Shown: in pieces, positions 1 through 8,279 of the stretch
Position numbering within the stretch: position 1 is the first letter of the stretch
Layout of the letters: each line of letters opens with the position of its first letter
DNA from: Pedobacter rhizosphaerae
GTDB taxonomy: Bacteria; Bacteroidota; Bacteroidia; Sphingobacteriales; Sphingobacteriaceae
Direction of reading: 5' to 3'
DNA length: 64,000 nucleotides
Assembly: GCF_900111155.1 (NCBI RefSeq)
Contig: NZ_FOGG01000008.1
Span: 79,048 to 143,047 of the forward strand
Notes under the pieces: model-generated
Database searches by the model: none
Seen by the model: the letters and a program-made list of their open reading frames with translations, nothing else
What the model was told of the DNA's origin: nothing
Made by a program: the position numbers and the translations under genes

Positions 1-432
1 GCCTTTATGCCTGGTAGCCTTTTGGATGAAGCCAATGAAGTATTCGAAAAACAACAGCACATTAATGTCAATGCTGGCTATTACATCAGCAAGTTTTTTG
101 GAAAAAAGATGCGTTCCGAAAAGAAGGGCCATATTTTTAACATCTGCTCGGTAGCCAGTAATGCACCTGTTAAAAATGGTGGAAGTTATAGTGTAACAAA
201 AGCAGCGATGTTAAGTCTTAATCATGTATTACGGCAAGAGTTAGCCCCATACAACGTTAAAGTTACTGCATTTTTGCCAGGTTCAACTAAAACTGCTTCT
301 TGGGAAGGGACAACAATTCCTGATGAGAAATTTGTACAGCCAGAAGATATTGCAGAAACTTTATATACCATTTTAAACTTAAGTAAAGGGGTAAACGTTG
401 ATGAGGTACTGATTACGCCGCTAGATTTTTAA
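1..432 (+). CDS. Short-chain dehydrogenase/reductase, 3' part
   Basis: This is the C-terminal part of an NAD(P)-dependent short-chain dehydrogenase. The reading frame is open back to base 1, so the gene starts before the window and the in-frame ATG at 7 is not its start. The visible part carries the SDR catalytic pattern: a serine in the ICSVAS stretch and the Tyr-x-x-x-Lys motif (YSVTK, about residues 61-65 counted from base 7), followed by the usual VKVTAFLPGSTKT strand and loop. The N-terminal glycine-rich nucleotide-binding motif lies outside the window. The substrate cannot be inferred. It ends 6 bp before the PspC gene, so the two may be co-transcribed. Confidence 0.85.
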   Translation, partial: AFMPGSLLDEANEVFEKQQHINVNAGYYISKFFGKKMRSEKKGHIFNICSVASNAPVKNGGSYSVTKAAMLSLNHVLRQELAPYNVKVTAFLPGSTKTASWEGTTIPDEKFVQPEDIAETLYTILNLSKGVNVDEVLITPLDF

Positions 433-438
433 CACAAA

Positions 439-1107
439 ATGAACAACGTTATGGAAAAGAAGCTTTTTAGAAACGAACACGATAAAATGATTGCTGGTGT
501 AGCTTCGGGCCTTGCAGATTACATGCAGGTGGAAGTAACCATAGTTAGATTATTGTTTGCATTATCGGCCATATTTATGGCTGGAGGTGGCCTTGTTGCC
601 TATATTGTGATGTGGATTATTGTACCCGTAAATAACGATCCGGCAGCAAGATTTTCAAAATTTAATGATTATTTTAATAAAAATAATCCCAATACTCCCC
701 CTTTTGGCTCAGGCGGTGTAAACTGGACTCAGCCAGTTAATGAAGGTGCAGAGAAAAAACCTTTCGAAACACAAGCCGACTTTAGCAAATTTAATAAGCC
801 AAATGATACAGGTCGAATAATAGGAGGTTTAGTATTATTGGTTGTAGGTTGTTTCTTCTTAACCAGAGAGCTGGGATTAATCCCTTATTGGATCAGCTTT
901 AGAAATCTGTGGCCAATTATCTTTATTGCTTTAGGTATTAGCATTATTGCTAAATCTAAAAGGAAAAACGAATGGAAAGAGTGGCAGAGCCAGCAGGCTG
1001 CAGCAACAGAAGCACCCAAAACGGCAACATTTTCTGATACAATTGTAGAAGAAAAACCTATAGCTAATGATGATAACAACACAACACCTCATAACCCTCA
1101 AGTATAA
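439..1107 (+). CDS. PspC domain membrane protein
   Basis: A 222-residue inner-membrane protein. Residues about 6-60 form a PspC domain (KKLFRNEHDKMIAGVASGLA, then a hydrophobic helix ending MWIIVP). A polar, Asn/Pro-rich linker follows. Residues about 128-175 form a second membrane pair with the NLWPIIFIALGI pattern seen in DUF5668/LiaF-type segments. PspC proteins belong to envelope-stress responses in other bacteria; here the role is inferred from the family only. The next gene starts 6 bp downstream and has the same DUF5668-like segment, so they probably work together. An in-frame ATG at 451 is an alternative start. Confidence 0.85.
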   Translation: MNNVMEKKLFRNEHDKMIAGVASGLADYMQVEVTIVRLLFALSAIFMAGGGLVAYIVMWIIVPVNNDPAARFSKFNDYFNKNNPNTPPFGSGGVNWTQPVNEGAEKKPFETQADFSKFNKPNDTGRIIGGLVLLVVGCFFLTRELGLIPYWISFRNLWPIIFIALGISIIAKSKRKNEWKEWQSQQAAATEAPKTATFSDTIVEEKPIANDDNNTTPHNPQV

Positions 1108-1112
1108 ATATT

Positions 1113-2069
1113 ATGAAATTAGATAGATTAATTTGGGGTATTTTACTGCTATTTATTGGCGGTGTACTTCTACTGGAAAACTTTGGCGTAATTGATTTTT
1201 ATTGGCGTACGGTTTGGCGCTTTTGGCCAATATTTTTGATCATTGCAGGAGTAAATATTTTATTCAACCGGAATAACTCTCAAACTGGTAATGTCATTTC
1301 AATTGCAGTATTGGTTATTTCTTTATCTTTTCTTTTTGTTAAAGGACAGCAAAGGCCTTCCAACTCCTGGTTTGGGAAACACTTTAATAAGGATATGGAT
1401 ATCAATATTGATGATGACGATGATAAAGACACCGCCTTTAACCGGTTAAACTTGTTCGAGCCTTACATCGCTGCTGATAGTGCTAAGAAAACAGTTTTAA
1501 ATATATCTGGTGGAGGAATTTCCTTCAAATTGGATGGAGAAACTTCAGAATTAATTAATGCCGATATTAAAAAAAGGCATGGTAACTTCTCCTTGAAGAA
1601 ACTGGTTACCGATAGTGCAACCATCCTCACTTTGAGTATGGATGATAGAAGGAATAAATGGAAGTTTAGCGATAATGGCAATGATGTAGATTTCAAATTA
1701 AATAAAGCAGCCAACTGGGATGTGTTGATGAAGCTTGGTGCAGGAGAGGCTGATCTGGATTTTACAGACTATAAAGTACGTACTTTCCGCTTTGATGGCG
1801 GTGCGGCCGCTTTAGATATTAAAATGGGCGACTTGCTGCCAATTGCCGATGTGATTGTAAAATCGGGTGTGGCAGATGTTAAAATTAAGGTGCCTACCAA
1901 CGCGGGTTGCAGAATCAAAACGAAAACAGGATTATCTGCCAAAGATTTCGAAGGATTTGAAAAGTTGAGTGATGGAGTGTATGAAACTTCTAATTATAAA
2001 ACCTCAACCAAAAAAATCTTTATCAATTTAGACGGTGGATTAAGTAACTTTGAAGTAGAAAGATATTAA
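1113..2069 (+). CDS. LiaF-like membrane protein with DUF5668 segment
   Basis: A 318-residue protein. Residues about 5-75 contain closely spaced hydrophobic segments with the RFWPIFLIIAGVNILF pattern of the DUF5668/LiaF transmembrane region. An acidic stretch (DIDIDDDDDKD-like, about residues 93-107) follows. The rest, about 115-318, is a beta-rich soluble domain with repeating short hydrophobic strands and many glycines, like the LiaF/DUF4097 C-terminal domain. It is only 6 bp behind the PspC gene and repeats that protein's membrane segment, which suggests a shared envelope-stress or membrane-sensing role. That role is inference; no partner kinase is adjacent. Confidence 0.75.
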   Translation: MKLDRLIWGILLLFIGGVLLLENFGVIDFYWRTVWRFWPIFLIIAGVNILFNRNNSQTGNVISIAVLVISLSFLFVKGQQRPSNSWFGKHFNKDMDINIDDDDDKDTAFNRLNLFEPYIAADSAKKTVLNISGGGISFKLDGETSELINADIKKRHGNFSLKKLVTDSATILTLSMDDRRNKWKFSDNGNDVDFKLNKAANWDVLMKLGAGEADLDFTDYKVRTFRFDGGAAALDIKMGDLLPIADVIVKSGVADVKIKVPTNAGCRIKTKTGLSAKDFEGFEKLSDGVYETSNYKTSTKKIFINLDGGLSNFEVERY

Positions 2070-2134
2070 GGAATCGCCAGAAATTATTTTGGCAATCTCC
2101 CAGGTATCTATATCAAAGTAACTACCACAATTAA

Positions 2135-2749
2135 ATGAATACCGATCAAGAGTATACCGTTGTTGTTAATGGAAAGCCGGCTGGGCCATATAGTCTTTCT
2201 GAGCTCACAACTTTAAATATTAAACCGAATACCTTTGTAAGGAAACCAGGAATGGACGATTATAAAGAAGCTCACGCAATGCCAGAATTGCGTGAGCTTC
2301 TAGGGTTTACCTTCCAGAAAACTGCTCCTCAATACTTTGCTGCATTTGATCAGCGCTTACTTGCCTCTGTAATAGATCATTTCCTTATTGTAATGGTATA
2401 CAGTGTAATTATTCTAACCAGTTACATTTATATTCAGGAAAAGCAAGAGCGTATTATGGCATTTTTAGTGCCGTTCCCACTCGTGTTTCTAATTAAACTA
2501 ATTTATGCAAGTTTTGCCGAAGCCTCAAAAAACCGGGCCACAATAGGCAAAAAATTATTGAACATTAAAGTAACAGATTTGGAAGGTAGCCGTATTTCTG
2601 TAGGGACTTCTTTTATTAGAAACTTTTCCAAAATACTTTCTGTTATCCCGCTGTTCTTTGGTTACTTATATAGTTTTCTCAATAAAAAGAACCAATGCTG
2701 GCACGATATCGCCGCAAATACTTTGGTGATTAAGGATCGGTTGATCTAG
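2135..2749 (+). CDS. RDD family membrane protein with GYF_2 domain
   Basis: A 204-residue protein. Residues about 7-55 resemble the GYF_2 domain (YTVVVNGKPAGPYSLSELTTL, then a TFVRKPGMDDYKEA stretch). Residues about 65-200 are an RDD membrane domain with the diagnostic ATIGKKLLNIKVTD motif followed by a helix and the CWHDIAANTLV ending. The family sits in the inner membrane; most members have no proven function, though some RDD proteins act in ion transport. It closes the first plus-strand gene group, and a repeat array follows immediately. Confidence 0.85.
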   Translation: MNTDQEYTVVVNGKPAGPYSLSELTTLNIKPNTFVRKPGMDDYKEAHAMPELRELLGFTFQKTAPQYFAAFDQRLLASVIDHFLIVMVYSVIILTSYIYIQEKQERIMAFLVPFPLVFLIKLIYASFAEASKNRATIGKKLLNIKVTDLEGSRISVGTSFIRNFSKILSVIPLFFGYLYSFLNKKNQCWHDIAANTLVIKDRLI

Positions 2750-2780
2750 TGGTGCCAGGGGATCTGAGGTTCGGGAAAGC

Positions 2781-3420
2781 AGAATGTGGAAAGACTGAGG
2801 CCTGGAGAGTTTAAAGTATAAAGTTGAAAGTGTAAAGTTAAAAGTGCCATCGGCTTACAACTTACCTTAACTTCTTAATGTTTGTATGGCAGAAAGCTGA
2901 AAGACTGAGGCCTGGAGAATTTAAAGTATAAAGTTGAAAGTTTAAAGTTAAAAGTGTAAAGTGCCATCGGCTTACAACTTACCTTAACTTCTTAATGTTT
3001 GTATGGCAGAAAGCTGAAAGACTAAAGCCTGGAGAGTTTAAAAGTTTAAAGTATAAAGTGCCATCGGCTTAATGTACCTTAACTGCTTAATGTTTGTAAG
3101 GCAGAAAGCTGAAATACTGAGGCCTGGAGAGTTTAAAAGTTTAAAGTGTAAAGTGCAATCGGCTTAACTTACCTTAACTTCTTAATGTTTGTATGGCAGA
3201 AAGCTGAAAGACTGAGGCCTGGAGAGTTTAAAGTATAAACTTAAAAGTATAAAGTGCAATCGACTTAACGTACCTTAACTGCTTAATCTTTATAAGGAAG
3301 AAAGCCGAAAGACTAAAGCCTGGAGAGTTTAAAGTTTAAAGTTAAAAGTGCAATCGGCTTAACGTACCTTAACTGCTTAATGTTTGTAAGGTAGAAAGCT
3401 GAAGACTAAAGTTTGAAGAG
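2781..3420 (+). repeat. Array of seven ~94-117 bp direct repeats
   Basis: The gap between the RDD gene and ispG is filled by imperfect head-to-tail repeats. The landmark word AGAAAGCTGAAAGACT (or a variant) begins at about 2781, 2891, 3008, 3103, 3198, 3299 and 3393, so unit lengths are 110, 117, 95, 95, 101 and 94 bp. Each unit runs through GAGGCCTGGAGAGTTTAAAG, a variable number of AAAGTATAAAGT/AAAGTTAAAAGT words, then CGGCTTAAC...CCTTAAC..CTTAATGTTTGTA. Length differences come mainly from the number of short AAGT words. There are no unique spacers, so this is not a CRISPR. Related single copies occur near 23,040 and 27,130. Confidence 0.9.
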
Positions 3421-3514
3421 GTAAAAAACAATCTTGCTACCCGCTTCATAATCCTTGCTACTAAACGATCTTTTCTTTTACAACATTCCAACATTAAAAC
3501 ATTCCAACAATCAT

Positions 3515-3522
3515 TATCTTTG
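3515..3522 (+). promoter_or_regulatory. Predicted -7 promoter element of ispG
   Basis: TATCTTTG matches the Bacteroidetes TAnnTTTG -7 element. No convincing upstream TTTG is visible. The first in-frame ATG is only 6 bases further on, so the message would be leaderless or nearly so. Confidence 0.6.
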
Positions 3523-3528
3523 CATCGC

Positions 3529-5481
3529 ATGGAAAATTTATCGGTAAAGCACAGTTTAGAAGGCGGATATTGTAACAGTTTAACACAATATTCAAGGTTT
3601 TTAACCCGCGAAGTGAACATAGGTGATATTGCGCTGGGTGGGCATAATCCCATCAGGATTCAATCTATGACCACCACCGATACAATGGATACGATAGGTA
3701 CAGTAGAACAAACCATTCGCATGGTAGAATCTGGCTGTGAATACGTACGCATTACCGCACCCAGTATAAAAGAAGCAGAAAACTTAGCTAATATTAAGAA
3801 AGAACTGCGTTACCGAGGTTATAATGTGCCTTTAATTGCCGATATCCACTTCACGCCAAATGCTGCAGAAATGGCTGCACGTATTGTAGAAAAGGTGCGG
3901 GTGAACCCAGGTAACTATGCCGACAAAAAGAAATTCGAAAATATAGATTATACCCAGGATGCTTACAATGCAGAATTAGACAGAATTTATAAAAAGTTTA
4001 TTCCGCTGGTAAAAATCTGTAAAGAATATGGTACTGCCATGCGCATTGGCACCAACCATGGTTCGTTATCTGATCGGATTATGAGCCATTATGGCGATAC
4101 GCCAAGGGGAATGGTCGAATCCGCAATGGAGTTTATCCGCATGTGCGAAGACCAGCAATACTATAATCTGGTTATCTCTATGAAAGCTAGTAACACCCAG
4201 GTAATGGTACAGGCCTACCGCTTGTTGGTAGAGACAATGGCTAAAGAAGGAATGAACTATCCTTTACATTTAGGGGTAACCGAAGCAGGAGATGGAGAAG
4301 ACGGACGTATAAAATCGGCTGTTGGAATTGGTACACTATTAGAAGATGGCCTAGGTGATACCATTCGTGTTTCGCTAACCGAAGATCCAGAATTTGAAGC
4401 GCCAGTGGCCAAAGCCCTTGCAGATCGTTATGCTAAAAGAAGCTTAGAATCCATTACCAAGCTTCCAAATCCTCAACGCCCAACTTATTCTCCCTATGAG
4501 TATAATCGCCGGGTAACACAGCCTGTACAGCATATTGGCGATCATCATCATCCGCTTGTAATGATCGATGTTGCTCAGCAAAACTTGAAAGATCCCTATT
4601 TTTTAAACACCATTGGATACAACTATAGTGCAGGATTAGATAAATATAACCTGGCAGATCAGGCTTGCGATTTAGCTTATTTAGGAGATAATTTGCCTTC
4701 TTTTTCTTTTCCAGGAAATTTAAAGCAAATTTATAACTACAACACCTGGTTAGGTTTAAAGGATAAGCAAAATGCTCACCCCTTATTCTCTGTTCAGGAA
4801 TTTGAAAAAGCTGAAATCAAGGATGAACATTTAAATTTTGTACAGGTTGATGCAGAACAATTAAACAGCTCATTAATCCAACAATTAAACAGTACCGTTG
4901 TCTTGATTCTGGAAACCAGGGCTGAACATGGCATGGCCGCACAACGATCGTTTTTTGTAGCACTACAAGATCAAAATATCCAGATTCCGGTAATCATTAA
5001 AAGAAGTTACACGGCGGTAGACGCAGACAATCTGATGCTTTATGCAGCTACCGATTTAGGAGCCTTGTTAACCGATGGCTTCGGAGATGGTGTATGGATT
5101 GATGCTCCGGGCCATAATCTCGCACTTATTAATTCGACCAGCTTCGGGATCTTGCAAGCTACACGTACCCGTATTAGTAAAACTGAATATATTTCCTGCC
5201 CAAGCTGCGGAAGAACGCTCTTCGATTTACAAGAAACAACCCAACTCATCCGTTCTCGTACCGATCATCTTAAAGGAATTAAGATTGGTATCATGGGGTG
5301 CATCGTAAACGGACCAGGTGAAATGGCAGATGCCGATTATGGTTATGTAGGTACAGGACCAGATAAAATAACACTTTATCGTGGAAAAGAAGTGGTGAAG
5401 AAAAATGTAACCACAGCCTATGCCCTTGATGAACTGATTGGGATTATAAAAGATGATGGCAACTGGGTAGAAAAATTATAG
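3529..5481 (+). CDS. ispG: 4-hydroxy-3-methylbut-2-enyl-diphosphate synthase, long form
   Basis: IspG (GcpE) reductively converts methylerythritol cyclodiphosphate to HMBPP in the MEP isoprenoid pathway, using a [4Fe-4S] cluster. From the ATG at 3529 it has 650 residues. The N-terminal TIM barrel (REVNIGDIALGG, IQSMTTTDT) is separated from the C-terminal cluster domain by a large insert of about 250 residues. This is the long architecture typical of Bacteroidetes, Chlamydiae and plants, against about 370 residues in E. coli. Cluster ligands are the two Cys of SCPSCGR and the Cys of GIMGCIVNGPGEMADADYG. The reading frame also opens at a TTG at 3520, but that codon lies within the predicted -7 element, so 3529 is preferred. 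Confidence 0.95.
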   Translation: MENLSVKHSLEGGYCNSLTQYSRFLTREVNIGDIALGGHNPIRIQSMTTTDTMDTIGTVEQTIRMVESGCEYVRITAPSIKEAENLANIKKELRYRGYNVPLIADIHFTPNAAEMAARIVEKVRVNPGNYADKKKFENIDYTQDAYNAELDRIYKKFIPLVKICKEYGTAMRIGTNHGSLSDRIMSHYGDTPRGMVESAMEFIRMCEDQQYYNLVISMKASNTQVMVQAYRLLVETMAKEGMNYPLHLGVTEAGDGEDGRIKSAVGIGTLLEDGLGDTIRVSLTEDPEFEAPVAKALADRYAKRSLESITKLPNPQRPTYSPYEYNRRVTQPVQHIGDHHHPLVMIDVAQQNLKDPYFLNTIGYNYSAGLDKYNLADQACDLAYLGDNLPSFSFPGNLKQIYNYNTWLGLKDKQNAHPLFSVQEFEKAEIKDEHLNFVQVDAEQLNSSLIQQLNSTVVLILETRAEHGMAAQRSFFVALQDQNIQIPVIIKRSYTAVDADNLMLYAATDLGALLTDGFGDGVWIDAPGHNLALINSTSFGILQATRTRISKTEYISCPSCGRTLFDLQETTQLIRSRTDHLKGIKIGIMGCIVNGPGEMADADYGYVGTGPDKITLYRGKEVVKKNVTTAYALDELIGIIKDDGNWVEKL

Positions 5482-5556
5482 TCCTCAGGCAAATTCGAAT
5501 AGCGCTAACTTCTCAATTCTTGTTACTTTTTAACTAAGAAACACTAAATTGCTTTC

Positions 5557-6825
5557 ATGAATATATTGGAGTTTCGATCCATATTTAACGAGTTACGAAG
5601 TTTATTGACCCGGCAGGGGCTTACAGGTAATGAACTGATTTATTCCTACTTTTTTATTGGATTAATTGGGGTAATCCTCTTTTTGTTCATTACCATCTTT
5701 ATTACACGTCAGGTTTTTATCGGAGCAGTAAAAAGTGCAAAGACAAAGTCCGATTGGCAAAAGGCACTTTTTGAATTTCGGGTTTTCAGGGCTTTTGCAT
5801 TAATATTCGGCGCATACATCATTTACAATGTTGTGCCCTATCTCTTCGAGGATTTTAAAACTGCGCTTTTCTACGCCCTGATTTTTGCCAAAATTTATAT
5901 TGTTTTGGCCGTTATGTTTGCCATAAATGCATTTCTTAATGCATTGGTGTCCATTATGGAGGCCTCCAAAAAGTATGCAGATAAGCCCATAAGAAGCTAC
6001 AAGCAGGTTGCTAAAATCATTTTTTATATAGTAGGTTTTGTGTTAATCCTATCCATCATTTTAGGAGAATCCCCGCTCTATGTTTTTGGTGGTTTTGGCG
6101 CAGTTACCGCAGTCTTAATCCTGGTCTTTCGAGATCCAATTTTAGGGTTTGTAGCTTCTGTGCAGATGAGTGCAATAGATTTAGTGAGAGTAGGGGATTG
6201 GATCACCGTAGAAAAATATGGTGCAGATGGAGAAGTCACAGAAATCAACTTAACCACCATTAAAGTGCGAAACTGGGATAAAACAGTTACCATTGTGCCC
6301 AGCTATGCCATTGTAAGTGAGTCTTTCAAAAACTGGCGTGCCATGGAAGAAAGTGAGGGGAGGCGGATTAAACGGCACATCAATATCAAAATCTCCAGCA
6401 TCAAATTCTGCGATGAAGAACTGATTAATCGCCTGAAAAGTATCGATTTCTTAAAAGACTATCTTCGGGAAACACAAGAACACATTGAACGGTTTAATGC
6501 CGAGCATACTGTAAATCCCAATAATCTGGTTAATGGCAGGCACATGACCAACATAGGGACCTTCAGGGTGTATGCGGAAAAATACCTTGAAAGCAACCCA
6601 TACATCAATACTGAGATGACCTTTATGGTGAGGCAGCTCCAAGCCACAGAAAATGGACTTCCAATTGAAATTTATGTCTTCTCAAAGGAAAAAGGATTGA
6701 AGAAATTTGAGGAAGTTGCGGCAGATATATTCGATCATTTACTCGCGACGGTACCTTATTTTGATCTGGAGATTTTCCAAAGTCCGAGCGGCAGCGATAT
6801 GCGGCAATTCATCAATAGAACATAA
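5557..6825 (+). CDS. MscS-family mechanosensitive channel (YbdG-like)
   Basis: A 422-residue inner-membrane protein. It has hydrophobic segments near residues 27-50, 78-100, 107-130 and 150-170. These lead into the pore-lining helix and beta domain: FGGFGAVTAVLILVFRDPILGF, then VRVGDWITVEKYGADGEVTEINLTTIKVRNWDKTVTIVPSY. That is the MscS signature, in which the domain after the pore helix forms the cytoplasmic cage. The long C-terminal part resembles the YbdG/YnaI-type subgroup. Such channels open under membrane tension to relieve osmotic downshock. It stands alone, converging on the hydrolase gene. Confidence 0.9.
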   Translation: MNILEFRSIFNELRSLLTRQGLTGNELIYSYFFIGLIGVILFLFITIFITRQVFIGAVKSAKTKSDWQKALFEFRVFRAFALIFGAYIIYNVVPYLFEDFKTALFYALIFAKIYIVLAVMFAINAFLNALVSIMEASKKYADKPIRSYKQVAKIIFYIVGFVLILSIILGESPLYVFGGFGAVTAVLILVFRDPILGFVASVQMSAIDLVRVGDWITVEKYGADGEVTEINLTTIKVRNWDKTVTIVPSYAIVSESFKNWRAMEESEGRRIKRHINIKISSIKFCDEELINRLKSIDFLKDYLRETQEHIERFNAEHTVNPNNLVNGRHMTNIGTFRVYAEKYLESNPYINTEMTFMVRQLQATENGLPIEIYVFSKEKGLKKFEEVAADIFDHLLATVPYFDLEIFQSPSGSDMRQFINRT

Positions 6826-6830
6826 AGGAG

Positions 6831-6894
6831 GAGTCTGTATCCTATATTCGGCTCCGATTGAGGTAGCTGTTGATGAATATTAGGATACAGTCTC
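6831..6894. terminator. Long hairpin between convergent genes
   Basis: GAGTCTGTATCCTATATTC (6831-6849) is nearly complementary to the segment at 6875-6894, giving an imperfect 19-20 bp stem with a loop of about 25 bases. It fills the space between the channel gene (+) and the hydrolase gene (-). It may end both transcripts, although neither side has a strong T run. Confidence 0.45.
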
Positions 6895-6900
6895 AATTGT

Positions 6901-7728
6901 TTATTCTTCTCTTAAAAACACCAAACACTTCTCACAAACCTTAAATAAAAGCGGTGGGAGGTTATCATTTTCATAAGGTTGAGAAGCACCATATACATGA
7001 TTTGCACCTTCAATTTTCACTAATCTGCTACCTGGATTAGCCTCAGCCAGTTTTTGGGCAGTCTCAAAAGCAACATTTACATCCTCGTCTCCCTGAATAA
7101 TTAACCAGGGGATATTGATCCGCTTTGCAGCATTTAAAATATTAAGGGTTTCTGCGTTGGCTTCAAAATCTTCTAACAAAGTAACATTTAAAGGCATCTG
7201 CTCCTGGGTACGGGCATTGGTAACTTCAATTTTACCTGTCTTTCTCCAATCAGCCTCTTGCTCCTTTTTCCAAAGACTGTTAAAACCTGATATTGCGCTC
7301 CAGGTAATCAGTTTGTTTATGCGTAAATCGTTAGCAGCCTCAATAATTGTTAATCCTCCCCCACGGCTATGGCCAATCAAATTGAGTTGAACATCTTTTC
7401 CATAAGATTTTTCAATAAAATCCAGCACTGCATTCAAATCAAATAATTCCTTAGAAACCGTATTATTGGCAAAGCTTTCTAAATCGGTCACATCCATAGG
7501 GTTATCGGCAGGGACGCCACTGTGCGATAAATTGAACTTTATATAACGATATCCATTGGCAGCAAAATAACGGGCAACTAAATTATGTGCTCCCCAATCT
7601 TTAAAGCCCTTAAAGCCATGTACAAAAAGAATAATAGGCGTATTAGGGTTTTTGTCGTCAAAAGTAATGTCTCCGATAATTAATTTTCCATCAGCCCCGG
7701 TAAGGCTAAAATTGCTTTGTGTAATCAT
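6901..7728 (-). CDS. Alpha/beta hydrolase
   Basis: A 275-residue serine hydrolase of the alpha/beta fold. The nucleophile elbow is GHSRGG (Ser121). The acid is Asp214 or Asp216 in IQGDEDVNV, and the catalytic His is His244 in GANHVYGA. The oxyanion region is FVHGFKGFKDWG (residues 35-46). There is no signal peptide, so it is cytoplasmic. The overall pattern resembles dienelactone hydrolase/BD-FAE-like carboxylesterases; the substrate is unknown. It is followed 53 bp upstream by a divergent-free DoxX gene on the same strand, which may share its transcript. Confidence 0.9.
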   Translation of the reverse strand: MITQSNFSLTGADGKLIIGDITFDDKNPNTPIILFVHGFKGFKDWGAHNLVARYFAANGYRYIKFNLSHSGVPADNPMDVTDLESFANNTVSKELFDLNAVLDFIEKSYGKDVQLNLIGHSRGGGLTIIEAANDLRINKLITWSAISGFNSLWKKEQEADWRKTGKIEVTNARTQEQMPLNVTLLEDFEANAETLNILNAAKRINIPWLIIQGDEDVNVAFETAQKLAEANPGSRLVKIEGANHVYGASQPYENDNLPPLLFKVCEKCLVFLREE

Positions 7729-7781
7729 AATTTTAAATTTTGCATCTCGCTATTATCAACAAATACATGAGTATTCGTTGT

Positions 7782-8150
7782 TTAGGTTTTATAATAATAT
7801 GCAGCCCACAACATAAAAAGTAGCTGAAAAGGTAACCTAATCCATGCTATAAATGAGGTGATTTGTATATCGCCTAGCATGAAAGGAGCTTTTTCTATCA
7901 TGTAAATATGAGCCGGTATAAATGCTCCAAGCATTAAAATAATTAACAGGGCAGCTTGCTTTCTGGTTTTTGGAAATAGTAATAAAATGCCCAAAATGAT
8001 TTCTATTAACCCTGATAAATAAATTAAAAAGCGATGACCAGGCAACCAATTGGGCATAATGACGTAATATACCTCAGTGGAAATAATGTGATTAATGCCG
8101 GCCACAATGTAGAAAATGGAGTAGAGCCAAAGCAGGATTTTATATACCAT
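7782..8150 (-). CDS. DoxX-like small membrane protein
   Basis: A 122-residue protein with four hydrophobic helices (about residues 3-22, 43-60, 68-86, 97-118). The central pattern GLIEIILGILLLFPKTRKQAALLIILMLGAFIPAHIYM is typical of the DoxX/MauE-like family. Some DoxX proteins act with thiosulfate or thiol redox systems, but no such partner is nearby and the function here is unknown. It is transcribed divergently from hemA; 129 bp separates the two starts and holds the hemA promoter. Confidence 0.8.
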   Translation of the reverse strand: MVYKILLWLYSIFYIVAGINHIISTEVYYVIMPNWLPGHRFLIYLSGLIEIILGILLLFPKTRKQAALLIILMLGAFIPAHIYMIEKAPFMLGDIQITSFIAWIRLPFQLLFMLWAAYYYKT

Positions 8151-8241
8151 AAAATTGATGTAGTTTGGATCTGTTTATTTAAAACCATTCTAAATTGCCC
8201 TAAATTACAGGTTAATGACAGTGAACTTAGCCTTGCTTGAT

Positions 8242-8249
8242 TACTTTTG
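8242..8249 (+). promoter_or_regulatory. Predicted -7 promoter element of hemA
   Basis: TACTTTTG fits the Bacteroidetes TAnnTTTG element and lies 30 bases before the hemA start. It is the likely entry point for the haem cluster. Confidence 0.55.
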
Positions 8250-8279
8250 TATCCCGATAATAGTTAATAACGGAAGCAA

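Noticed and set aside
3369..3653. Minus-strand frame over the repeat array end and the ispG start
   Set aside because: It spans repeat sequence, the ispG promoter and the start of ispG, and has no family features.
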